Source: Euclidia mi
Lineage: Eukaryota > Arthropoda > Insecta > Lepidoptera > Erebidae
Length of the DNA stretch: 64,000 nt
NCBI GenBank assembly: GCA_944739405.2
Contig: OX123187.2
Coordinates: 42,574,394-42,638,393 of the forward strand
Direction: 5' to 3'
The notes beneath the pieces were generated by a model that was not told the origin of the DNA, did no database searches, and saw only the letters and a program-made list of their open reading frames with translations. Positions within the stretch are counted from its first letter, which is position 1. Each line of letters starts with the position of its first letter. Positions 54,275-63,540 of this stretch are shown piece by piece. The position numbers were made by a program, and so were the translations under genes.

Positions 54275-54705
54275 TCGCGAGCTTTTAACCATCGTGATCA
54301 GCTTCTTGCCCCGACTGAGGTGATATTACAAGGCAATGAAGGATCCAATATGACAAATCGAAATCGAAGAGAAGTTCAAAAAACTTAATAGGCTCACTTT
54401 CAGCTGATAGTGTAGTTACTGCTCGTGGTGGTGGTGCTGATGCTGACCACTCAATTTTAGATCGACGTAGGCTCCGTTTGATCCATTTCCTGTGATGAGG
54501 TTGAGCATTACTACGTTGTTGCCTCGATGTGTCACTGCGACTAGTGGAGAGAGTGATTGGATGAATAATATAGATATCCAAAGGAACCTCAACCTCCAGT
54601 TGTTGAATGCATATATTCTCTGTAACATTGATATTGGATCCTTCATTGCCTTGTAATACACTGACACCTCAGCCGGGGCAAGAAGCTGATGACGGTTAAA
54701 GCTCG
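54275..54705. repeat. inverted repeat of ~72 bp around a 290-bp spacer
   Basis: About 54,275-54,347 (agcttcttgccccgactgag ... gaaggatccaatat) is the near complement of about 54,634-54,705. The right copy is part of the piggyBac-like coding fragment (HQLLAPAEV), so the left copy is an inverted duplicate of coding sequence. Confidence 0.7.
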
Positions 54706-54922
54706 CAATATCATTACATTCTTCGTCCCATGAGTCACCGTCAGATTTTGTACCGCCCAAAGGCGGGTCCAAATATATATCAACATTACAAAAATCATCA
54801 ACATCAGTCAAATTCTCCAAGACATCAGCAATTTCATGCGTTGAGAGCACGCGCCGTGACCTACGAAAAAGAAGTACACTCTGTATCATTTTTACCCAAG
54901 GGGTCGATTTCGACTCTAACAA
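54635..54922 (-). pseudogene. piggyBac-type transposase N-terminal fragment
   Basis: The minus strand reads RRVLSTHEIADVLENLTD, DIYLDPPLGGTKSDGDSWDE and IASFNRHQLLAPAEVSV. The pattern DIxIxPPxxxxxTDxDSxDE followed by nxLxxxQLLAPAEV is the acidic N-terminal region of many insect piggyBac transposases. After AEVS the similarity is lost at the inverted-repeat junction, and the DDE domain is absent. The ATG at about 54,885 (MIQSVLL) may be the start. TTAA ends were not located. Confidence 0.6.
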
Positions 54923-55364
54923 TATTTTTTACAAAAGTAGCAAAAATAAATAGTCCTTTACAGATATTCATTTATTCATTTTATTAATTCATTGACAATA
55001 CTTGCAAGATTTCAAGCAAATAAATAACTACTTACATTTTTGTCAGCGAAGGTCTTCAATGTTCGACGAAAAAAGCGTGACCCTATTTTTTCCTAATTTT
55101 CAACTGTTATCGTTTTAGTTTGGCATAATGTAATGCACTTACAACGTACGTAGTTCTGTCGACAACTCTTAGATAGCGTTTAACTATGAAAATAATTTAC
55201 GGTTTTTATTTATGGCGCTTTTCCACTGAACATGTACCGTTGGGTCGTTTTCGTGCTCCTGGGCATATATGGGTTAAAAATGCAAATCAATGATGATGAA
55301 TGTAGTTTAGACATACAGTTTAATCAGTTTATACACAGGTATAACCTTATTAAACTTCTGCTCT
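54923..55364. other. spacer, no gene recognised
   Basis: AT-rich, no domain resemblance in any frame. Confidence 0.35.
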
Positions 55365-56600
55365 CCTTAAAGTGACTGGCGATGTTAGGGCAGGCACGGA
55401 GGACACTAAGGTCACTGTGCTGACTTTGGTCGACTTCTCGAACGCCTTCCGCACCGTCAGTCACGATATCCTTCTATCGATCCTCTCCCATCTCATGATC
55501 TCGCCTAATCCACTGGAATGGTTCTAAAGTTATCTTCAGGAACGCCAATAGTCTGTTCGCTGTGATGAAACTACATCGAGTTGGCGAAACATTTGCTCTG
55601 GTGTTCCTCAGGGTGGCATTCTCTCTCCTTTACTATTCTCTATTTTTATTAACTTTTTAACTCCTAATCTTCAATGTTCATATCATCTTTATGCTGACGA
55701 CTTGCAGTTGTACTCCCAAGCGAGGGTGGACGATGTGACAGTTGCCATTGCAGACATAAATAGGGACCTTGAGTCAATGATGGACTGGTGTAATAAATTT
55801 GGCTTAGACGTTAATCCAGCGAAGTGCCAGGCCTTTATAGTAGGCAGTCGCCGCTTAATGCATAGATTAGACGTCAAAACTCTACCTCCTGTAATGTTTA
55901 ATGGCTTGGTCATTCCGTACTTGGTCGCCTGTTCTGACTGTCTTGGTCGCCTGTACATCGATTCCACTCCTCAATTGGCAAGCGCAGGTGAGTAATGTTA
56001 TTCAGAGGGTCACCGGAACTCGAAGAGCACTATACCGTTTCAAGAATTTCTTGCCTTCCAAGACCAAGACAATGCTTGTGTAGGCTTTAATATTTTCCAT
56101 AATCGACTATGGTGATATGTGCTATTATGACATGAATGCAGAATATCTCAATAAGTACGACCGACTTCTCAATAACAACATTTGATTCATTTACAATCTT
56201 CGTAAGTATGACCACGTCTCTACTTATCGTTCCGAACTTAAAGGCTACCAATTCGTCAGCGCCGGTGTTTGCGTGCTCTTACTACTCTCTTCTCTATTCT
56301 CAAGTCTCCTTCTCCTCCGACTTATGTCACCCCACACTTCCAATATCTATCTGCTACTCATGAGAGAGATCTTCGTTCTTCTCATAATCTTCTTCTTTCT
56401 TGCCCCAGTCACACTACTGGGTTCGTTAACTCTTCTTTTGTTGTGCAGTCTATTATTTTATGGAATACACTCCCTCCTGAAATCAGATTGTCCACCAACC
56501 GTTATACATTCAAAATGAAAGTTCGAGAGCGTTTTTTTGAGAGATTGAAGGAATCAGCACATCACTCTCATCCAATATTAAAAGTATTTATGTAAGTATA
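55365..56600 (+). pseudogene. decayed LINE reverse transcriptase (Jockey/CR1-like)
   Basis: The plus strand reads in shifting frames VTVLTLVDFSNAFRTVSHDI, CSGVPQGGILSPLLFSIFIN and HLYADDLQLYSQ (catalytic YADD at about 55,692). It continues with WCNKFGLDVNPAKCQAFIVG, later NVIQRVTGTRRALYRFKNFL and finally VVQSIILWNTLPPEIRLSTN. Several stops and frameshifts interrupt it. The 5' half, including any endonuclease, is missing. Confidence 0.75.
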
Positions 56601-56711
56601 TTGTATTTTTATTTATATGTAGGTTATATTTATGTATAAGTATGTATTTGTAGAACTATATATCTTGTATGTATTCTATCCCTATTATCTATGTATATTA
56701 GGGTTATTAGC

Positions 56712-56930
56712 ATAGGGTTCCCACCAAGAACTTAGGGTTCCAAGCCAACCTCACCTGCAAGTGGTGCACCTGCCGATCAACGGACGAGGCTCTGGCAAAC
56801 AAAATATCCCGATAAGCGGTAATAGGCTCGCCACCTATTACGTAGGATCAAAACAGTGGCGAAAAGTGGACGTTTAATATGCCTCTGCCTACCCCTTCGG
56901 GGAAACAGGCGTGAGTCTATGTATGTATTA
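56712..56930 (+). mobile_element. SINE-like element (family B)
   Basis: Begins atagggttcccaccaagaac and ends gcgtgagtctatgtatgtat, very close to the copy at 52,285. Confidence 0.75.
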
Positions 56931-57626
56931 TTTTACATTAGTTACATCTAAATAGTAAAATTTGCCTACCACTTTCATCTCTGCACCACCTTAAGGTTGA
57001 CAGGTAGAGAATGCCATATGGCATTATGTCCACCGATGTACACCATGCTTGTGCATAAAATGAATAAATAAATATAACCCACGTTTCATCTGGGAAAGAT
57101 AATTTTTCACTGTGGGAAGCTATCTGTCAGATGAAACAACAAAGGTATGTTGTTGACATGTAGGGGACGGTAGGGCAAGAAGGTGACGGTAGGCAAAAAG
57201 GGTACTTATTCTTTTTATGTATTATAAGTAAGAACGAGACAATATAATTACGTATAGCGCTAACGCATTCCCCCTGCGCGCACATCAGTACGCCGCAGCG
57301 CGCGACACGAGACGGTTGAGTGTACAGGAGACTGTACAAGTTTTCGCGCCAAAAAATAAAAAATTCAAAAGGTGAGTCTGGTGTGTATCTTATGATTTAT
57401 GTGACATTTACTGTGCATAAATGCTTTTCACGATGAAGCTTAGTCTTTAATGTATCTAATTTGAGTCAATTCAGCTAAAAAATTGTTTAATTTTTTGTGA
57501 AATTTAGCGTCAGCTCAGACTTTGGGGTGGAGGGCAAAACGGGTGCGGGCAAGAAGGGTAGTACCCTTTTTGCCCGCTTGTTGTTGTGCATGAATGTAAA
57601 GCTAAAATTTTATTTGTTTATTGCAG

Positions 57627-58418
57627 ATGGTCTTTAATTACACAAGAAAAATTCAAAGAGCTTCTTGGACAGGTTCGTTTACTAAGAGTCTGGGCCGGTA
57701 CAAGCCCATATTTACAGATGCTGAAGAACTGGAGCTAGTGCAAGATTTAAAGGACCTTGATGCACTTTTCTATGGGCTGACTAAATCTGAATTTTTGCAA
57801 TTAGCAGGTGAATTTGCTAAACGCAAAAATAAGAAAACATCATTTAAAGATAATGTTGCAGGCAAGCAATGGTTTAAATTTTTTAAGAAAAGACATCCTG
57901 AAATCGTATTGAGAACTCCAGAATTGACGTCTATTGCCCGGGTACAAGCATTTAACAGACCAGCAGTGAACAGGTTCTATGATGTACTAGAACATATTGT
58001 AGATTCAGAGAAGATCCGCCCAGATATGATATATAATATGGACGAAACAGGCGTCCGAACTTCATCCACAAAACCACCCAAAGTGTTATCGGTTTATGGT
58101 AAAAAGCAAGTGGGAATAGTCAGCAGTTTAGAAAAAGGAACATTAACAACAGTTGTCTGTTGCTGCAGTGCTTCTGGTAATTTTGTACCACCTCCTTTCT
58201 TTATTTTCAAACGTAAAAGATTCCAAGCCAGATTGTTCGATGGTGCAATACCAGGTAGTGAAGCTTCCGTTTCTGATAGTGGGTGGATTCATGGTGAAAT
58301 ATTTCTAGAATGGCTCAGAGTATTCGTTAACCGTGTTCGACCAACTCAAGACTGCAAAGCTTTGTTGATCTTAGATAGTCACGAATCGCACAAATACTAT
58401 CCTGCTAATGCAGGATAG
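57627..58418 (+). CDS. pogo/Jerky-type transposase, truncated before the third catalytic acid
   Basis: The protein should bind the element ends through helix-turn-helix domains and cut DNA with a DDE catalytic domain. The ATG at 57,627 follows a TTTATTGCAG acceptor. A GTGAGT donor at 57,372-57,377 suggests a 5' intron of about 255 bp. Early residues hold a CENP-B-like DNA-binding block (ELVQDLKDLDALFYGLTKSE ... KQWFKFFKKRHPEIVLRTPE). The DDE domain starts with DMIYNMDETGV (first Asp), then VSVYGKKQVGIVSS-like and VCCCSASGNFVPPPFFIFKR, SDSGWIHGEIFLEWLRVFV and ALLILDSHESHK (second Asp). The frame then runs into the palindrome and stops after YYPANAG. The third acidic residue is missing, so it should be inactive. 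Confidence 0.85.
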   Translation: MVFNYTRKIQRASWTGSFTKSLGRYKPIFTDAEELELVQDLKDLDALFYGLTKSEFLQLAGEFAKRKNKKTSFKDNVAGKQWFKFFKKRHPEIVLRTPELTSIARVQAFNRPAVNRFYDVLEHIVDSEKIRPDMIYNMDETGVRTSSTKPPKVLSVYGKKQVGIVSSLEKGTLTTVVCCCSASGNFVPPPFFIFKRKRFQARLFDGAIPGSEASVSDSGWIHGEIFLEWLRVFVNRVRPTQDCKALLILDSHESHKYYPANAG

Positions 58419-58440
58419 TATTTGTGCGATTCGTGACTAT
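58375..58440. repeat. perfect 31-bp palindrome with TAAT loop inside the transposase gene
   Basis: Arms 58,375-58,405 and 58,410-58,440 are exact reverse complements around TAAT. The left arm is transposase coding sequence (SHESHKYY). The right arm is the same sequence inverted, at the deletion junction. Confidence 0.95.
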
Positions 58441-58587
58441 GCCACTAAAACAATATGCAAGGAAAAATACGTAAGTCCCCCCTCTGAGGACTGGATTCAA
58501 TGCTCACAATGTCGAGAGTGGGCTCATGACTCATGCTCTTCATACAATGGGCATGGATCTTACTTCTGTGATCTCTGTTTTGATTAG
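58435..58587 (+). pseudogene. pogo transposase C-terminal PHD-like zinc-finger fragment
   Basis: The frame reads CKEKYVSPPSEDWIQCSQCR, EWAHDSCSSYNGHGSYFCDL and CFD, ending at TAG 58,585. The spacing WIxCxxC...WxHxxC...YxCxxC is a PHD-like finger seen at the C-terminus of some insect pogo-type transposases. It is out of register with the ORF upstream because the middle of the gene is deleted. Confidence 0.7.
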
Positions 58588-58849
58588 AATGTAAGCTAGG
58601 TTTTGTACTCTTTTTGCCCGCCTAAGGTACCCGTTTTACCAACCCCCTAAGGGCAAAACGGGTTTTTTGACATATTTTTTTTAATTGATTCAGTTCAAGA
58701 ATGTTAATTATATGTTTCATTAATTATGTTGATTATGATAGCCACAGAGGTCGTTTTCAAAAATGTTTAGTTTGTTCATTAAATATCTTTTGATTTATGT
58801 GGATTTTCATTGATCAACCTTAAGGGACCCGTCTTGCCCGACCGTCCCC

Positions 58850-60495
58850 TAGGTATGTGTTGATTTACATGTAGGTACATGAGGCTCATAAAATATATAC
58901 ATTACATTCACATTCTAACATTTTATCGACCATTCCTAAGATATCCGTAGATATGGTGGTAGTAGTACTAATATCTACAAGAGCTGTCAATCACGAGCGG
59001 CTAGCTGGTGTGTAGGATCGCGTGACGAAGCCACGCGGTGTTGTTTGAACAACTTCACTATCAGTAGTAGACGCGTGTTCGTATACGTGTATGCGGGGTT
59101 ATCTATTAGTGTACTTACCCCAATTCGTGCTGATCTCATTCCGCTTGTGGATGGTTTATTTTTGGACTGTTTTATTAGGACATACATAATTATGATTTAC
59201 GTATTTAGATAAAGTTTACTTCATGAGAAATGATATACTTAATCGACAATAGGCAATTTATCCCTCAGCTTTATTATATTAGGCAACTTTTTAACGAAAT
59301 CTCTCTTGCATCTCAAATTGGTATTCGAAGAGCGTCATGTTTTAGAGAAACCTGTGTTACAGAATAGCTAAGCACAAATTATACTGCGGCTACGTTAAAA
59401 GCTTTAAGGCGCCGTGTACAGCTACTGAGTTCAGCTGTTGCTGTCACTGTCGGATTGTATACATAAGAAAGAGAAGCGCGACGACGACGGGACGTTCAGA
59501 ACGAGTTATTTATCATTAAATACATTAATCCTTACAAATATCTTATTCCATTCGATAAATAAAAACAACAGTTCCCTTTATTATTATATCACTCATCACT
59601 GTTATTAATATTATCAAGATTTGTTTATAAATAATACAGTTACAATTGCTACAATTTCAATTTAAATGGTTATTTTATGGGTTTTTTTTATCGAGAAAAT
59701 TTACCGAAAACGTGTTTGAACACAATGGTCCACCCATAAATATGATCAAGATTAACATATATTTTTTTAGCTGCTCTAAAATGTATACATTTGGCTAAAA
59801 AACTGTTTTGTGAAGCCTATTTTGACTAAGTACAGCGCCTTAAAATGTTGTTGCTGACTTCTGCAAACAGTAAAAGCAGCACAAGTATAGATACATTGTG
59901 ATGTTTTTACTGTTTGCATGTGCGGAGTTTCCGATATGAGAGAACAAGAAATTTTTGGTACCGTTGGTTTTGGTGAAAAAGGTTTAAAGAGCATTATCTA
60001 ACTGTGTTGCGAAATCCAAGGAATACATACATTGTCTACGTATTATACTTATGCTTGATGAAATCTTCCGTAAGTCAATGAAAAATTATGACTATTATAT
60101 CAAAATATTGGATTATATTATCTATCGAGCCATTACATGCGGCATACCGCGAAAATCTCCTAGTTCTTTTGTGTATGTAGTATATTGCCCGCTAGTGCGA
60201 TAAATAAGATAGGTAGTTTTCTTATCATTAGTAATAAATATATAATTTATTGTTTTATAATACAGCGTATATTTTACGTTTAATATCTGGACTAGAATAC
60301 TTTGCCGCCGACACGAAGACCTTTGGAATCACAATATGACAACTAATCCTTGTTGAAAACACAGTAATTACACATAGTCATAGTCATTATGAACATATTG
60401 CCTATTGTACACCTACAACACAACTCTCGATCTATAAAGTATTAATATTTACTGTTCAACACTGAATATCTTCACAAGTTTCATATCTTCACAAG
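58850..60495. other. spacer and 3' flank of GDPD copy 3, no gene seen
   Basis: AT-rich. The flank next to the pogo element contains ggtatgt on both sides. Short open frames on the minus strand (for example 59,776-59,994) resemble no protein I know. Confidence 0.35.
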
Positions 60496-60501
60496 TTTAT
60501 T
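60496..60501 (-). terminator. AATAAA polyadenylation signal of GDPD copy 3
   Basis: TTTATT on the plus strand gives AATAAA on the minus strand, 22 bp after the stop codon at 60,523-60,525. Confidence 0.55.
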
Positions 60502-60522
60502 TACACAAGTAAGTATATTGCA

Positions 60523-61659
60523 CTAATTACATGTACCTCGGACGCGCACCATGTCATCTGGCTGGTCAACAAACAGACCATCTACGCCAGTCGAGAGGAA
60601 AGTTCTAATTTCACCTTCACCGTCACCGATAGCTGCAGGAGATGTATCATTGCTCCGGTACTCCTCCGGTAAGAAACTGTTCTCCGATCGGAAAGTGTAC
60701 GGATGAATCTTAAGACCGGCTGCGTGGGCATCACGAACGAAAGTCGTCGGTTCTCCCAGCTTGTTGTCAGCGGTGCGAGGAATTATATAAGACTTGTCTG
60801 GCCCAACAGCGTAGGCGTAAGTAGCAATCTCACGCAATCCTTCCGCTGTAGCCATTTGGCCATAAGTGAGGCCTGTATTCGACTGGTTCTGATCAAACGG
60901 TTGATTGGCCTGGTTCGCACCGAGCAGCTGTATTAGTCTTATATCTGTCAAAGTCTTCAGCTCTTTTAAGTTATTCACTTCGAACGACTGTATGTAAATA
61001 GGTGCCTCAGGGCCACGGTAACCATTGTTGTGTAGTAAATCAACAAGAGGTTTCTCCATAGCCAGTCCAAGACGCTGGAAATGTGTGCCATGTTTGATTT
61101 CTGGGTAAATACCTATGGGACGATGTAAACTGACTTCTAAGCCCTTAGCCAAGTCGATGATTTCCTGCATTGTGGGCACCTTTAAAGCTGTGTCCATTCT
61201 AGCGTTACCAGGTCTGATGTTAGGGATCCTTTCGATAGCGTTTAACGATTTTATCTCAGCGAGTGTGAAGTCTTCAGTGAACCATCCGCTCATGAGTCTG
61301 CCGTCGACGGACTGTTGGCGGTACCGTGATGCGTATTCAGGTCGTTGGGCAACGTCTGTTGTTAGTCCCAGCTCGTTGTCGTGTCTGGCGATGATGTGTC
61401 CGTCTTTGGTCATGACAACATCTGGCTCTAAGTAGTCCGAGCCCATAGTGGCTGCGAGAGCGTAAGCACCGAGTGTATGCTCTGGTACATAGCCGCTGGC
61501 ACCTCTATGTGCTATAACCAATGGTTGACAGAAGTCCCTGTCGTAGTCTATGGTGGTGGTGTTGTTCTGTACGAGGACCAAGGCAATGACTGCACTCAGA
61601 CCACCGACAACGATCAATCCGATCAGTATCCCAATACCCCAACGTCCGATCATTTTCAT
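60523..61659 (-). CDS. bacterial-type glycerophosphodiester phosphodiesterase, copy 3, membrane-anchored (GlpQ-like)
   Basis: Same family as copies 1 and 2. It is a 378-residue ORF without introns. Residues about 8-31 are one strongly hydrophobic segment (GIGILIGLIVVGGLSAVIAL), long enough for a signal anchor, so the enzyme is probably a type II membrane protein or secreted after cleavage. Motifs are HRGASGYVPEHT (His51), YLEPDVVMT, IIARHDNELG, IYPEIKHGTHF, YIQSFEVNNL and LKIHPYTFRSEN, then GVDGLFVDQPDDMVRVRG. The acceptor ttttccag ends at 61,665, five bases before the ATG (UTR accat), matching copies 1 and 2. An upstream GTAAGT donor at 62,000-61,995 fits a 5' noncoding exon. The ATG at 61,659 is chosen for that reason; another Met lies two codons later. 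Confidence 0.93.
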   Translation of the reverse strand: MKMIGRWGIGILIGLIVVGGLSAVIALVLVQNNTTTIDYDRDFCQPLVIAHRGASGYVPEHTLGAYALAATMGSDYLEPDVVMTKDGHIIARHDNELGLTTDVAQRPEYASRYRQQSVDGRLMSGWFTEDFTLAEIKSLNAIERIPNIRPGNARMDTALKVPTMQEIIDLAKGLEVSLHRPIGIYPEIKHGTHFQRLGLAMEKPLVDLLHNNGYRGPEAPIYIQSFEVNNLKELKTLTDIRLIQLLGANQANQPFDQNQSNTGLTYGQMATAEGLREIATYAYAVGPDKSYIIPRTADNKLGEPTTFVRDAHAAGLKIHPYTFRSENSFLPEEYRSNDTSPAAIGDGEGEIRTFLSTGVDGLFVDQPDDMVRVRGTCN

Positions 61660-62000
61660 ATGGTCTGGAAAATAGTGATTTTGATTAGAAGGTGTCTTAC
61701 GTTTACAAGTACATAAGTAGTTATGAAAGAATGCAAGTGTAAATGGATGGAATTTATTACTAGGTTGTGGTACTGGTTATCTATTATGGTATTTGTTCGG
61801 ACACGTGTTTCATCGTCTGTAAGGGTATTTAAGTCAGCAATAGCATGCCAATTTCCAAATTGAAGTTTGTAATGTCCTTGTATTTCTACGCTAAATGAGA
61901 AAAGATACGGACTCTCTTCGTTGCTACGATTATTTAGTTATGAAATGTTGATTTTGGAAAGCAAATGGATTAATAATATAACCAATAAAATAAAACTTAC

Positions 62001-62095
62001 GCGTATATTATGTTGTGGTGCACAACTGCGTACAGTGACACATTTATCCAGCACTAATAAAACATAAATAAGACTTGTGATTGCTCGTTGAGGCA
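62001..62095 (-). other. probable 5' noncoding exon of GDPD copy 3
   Basis: On the minus strand ataatatacgc is followed by GTAAGT at 62,000-61,995. Splicing to the acceptor at 61,665 would remove a 336-bp intron, close in size to that of copy 2. The 5' end is approximate and no promoter element is clear. Confidence 0.4.
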
Positions 62096-62286
62096 CTAAT
62101 ACTCCAAGATAATGGGTGATAAGATTTTATTTTAACTTTTAATTTGCTCATTGCTTCACGATGCAAACTCATGGTGAGTGCACAAGGCATGTTTGATAGG
62201 ACGGTATAATATGCATTCATGTTTTGGCTATTATTGGAATAGATGATACTTTACAAATTTCCAATATTTTGTACTTGTATATTTAT

Positions 62287-63540
62287 GTCTACATACATAC
62301 CTACATACATACATAGACTCACGCCTGTTTCCCGGAGGGGTAGGCAGAGACTACGGAACGCCATTTGCAACGATCCTGACATACCTCTCTTGCTTCATTC
62401 ACTCCTATCAAGTTTCTCATGCAAGCTCTTCTGTTAAGGGTACTTCTGACCTGTCCTTTTTTAGGATGTCTGCAATCTGGTCAGAGAACGTCCGTCTAGG
62501 TCTTGCCCTTTGTCCTCTCCCATTCACATTTGCCTTATATATCTACTTTGTCAGTCTATTGTCATCCATCCTCTCCATGTGCCCAAACCATCTTAACATG
62601 CCTTTCTCATTGTTTGTCACTACATCTTCTTTTACCCCACAACATTCTCTTATCACACAATTCTTTACTCTGTCGTTCAAAGATACACCACACATACTTC
62701 TCAGTGCTCTCATTTCTACAGCGTTTATTCTACTTTCAAATCTTTTCTGCCATACCCAACTTTCACTACCGTACATAAGGGTAGGCACTAATACCCCTCT
62801 ATGCACAGCCAAACGTGCCTTTTTGGACACGTTTTGGCTATTCATAAACGCCTTCAGAGCTCCATTCACACTATTACCTGCATTAACTTTCAATATCTTC
62901 TTCATTCTTACCATCTCTTGTAAACAACGTACCTAAGTATACAAACTCATTTACTTGCTCTATTTGTTGTCCATCGATCAAAACATTACAAGCCGTAACG
63001 CATTCCTCCTTTCCAAAAACCATAACTTTCGTTTTACTTACATTCACTTTCATTCCTTTTCTCTCTTACGCACCATGCATGATTGTTACCATCTCCTGCA
63101 ATTCCTCCGCTGAAGACGCAAGTATTCTTAATATCATCAGCATAAAGGAGGCATTTGACAAGCAGCCCATTCAGTCACTATGTTTTAGATCTTGCAAACA
63201 ACTGAACATGAAGAGGTTAAACTTAAACGGCCACGGCGACGCTACACATCCCTGTCTAACATCTGTCTCGATGGTAAACCAGTCAGTATATGCCCCGTTT
63301 ATCCTCACACAAGCTCTAGAATTCTCATAAAGGGATTTCAGAGCTCGAATGAGGCTGCTGTCCAATCACATTTCATTCCTCACCACTTTATCGTAAGCCT
63401 TTTCTAAATCCACGAATGCGCAATAGACCTTTTGACCTTTGGCCAAAAACTTTTCGGCTATGCTTCGCAAGGAAAAAACCTGATCCGTACATCCCATACC
63501 CTTCCGGAATCCCGCTTACTTATCTTTATATTTATTAATA
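62287..63540 (-). mobile_element. 5'-truncated RTE-like LINE with decayed reverse transcriptase
   Basis: On the minus strand the order is AGFRKGMGCTDQVFSLRSIA, YCAFVDLEKAYDKVV (about 63,500-63,370), RINGAYTDWFTIETDVRQGC, YADD (about 63,150), then SVNGALKAFMNSQNVSKKAR, LVPTLMYGSESWVWQKRFES and GMLRWFGHMERMDDNRLTK. Stops and frameshifts separate the parts. The 3' end runs into the gtgagtctatgtatgtatg tail that SINE family B also carries. The endonuclease region is missing. Confidence 0.8.

Larger units (their letters stand above)
57163..58849 (+). mobile_element. pogo-type transposon with internal palindrome
   Basis: Ends are GGGGACGGTAGGGCAAGAAGG and the complement of CCGTCTTGCCCGACCGTCCCC (19 of 21 match), flanked by TA (57,161-57,162 and 58,850-58,851). 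The sequence gggcaaaacggg or gggcaagaaggg recurs several times near both ends, probably subterminal transposase sites. It encodes an N-terminal transposase part and a C-terminal zinc-finger part. The middle was lost at a perfect palindrome, so it should be nonautonomous. Confidence 0.85.

Noticed and set aside
54285..54581. 98-codon minus-strand frame with QQRSNAQPHHRK
   Set aside because: It overlaps the inverted repeat in another frame than the piggyBac-like sequence and shows no domain.
62466..62936. 156-codon plus-strand hydrophobic frame
   Set aside because: It is the antisense of the RTE-like reverse transcriptase, whose motifs are clear on the minus strand.
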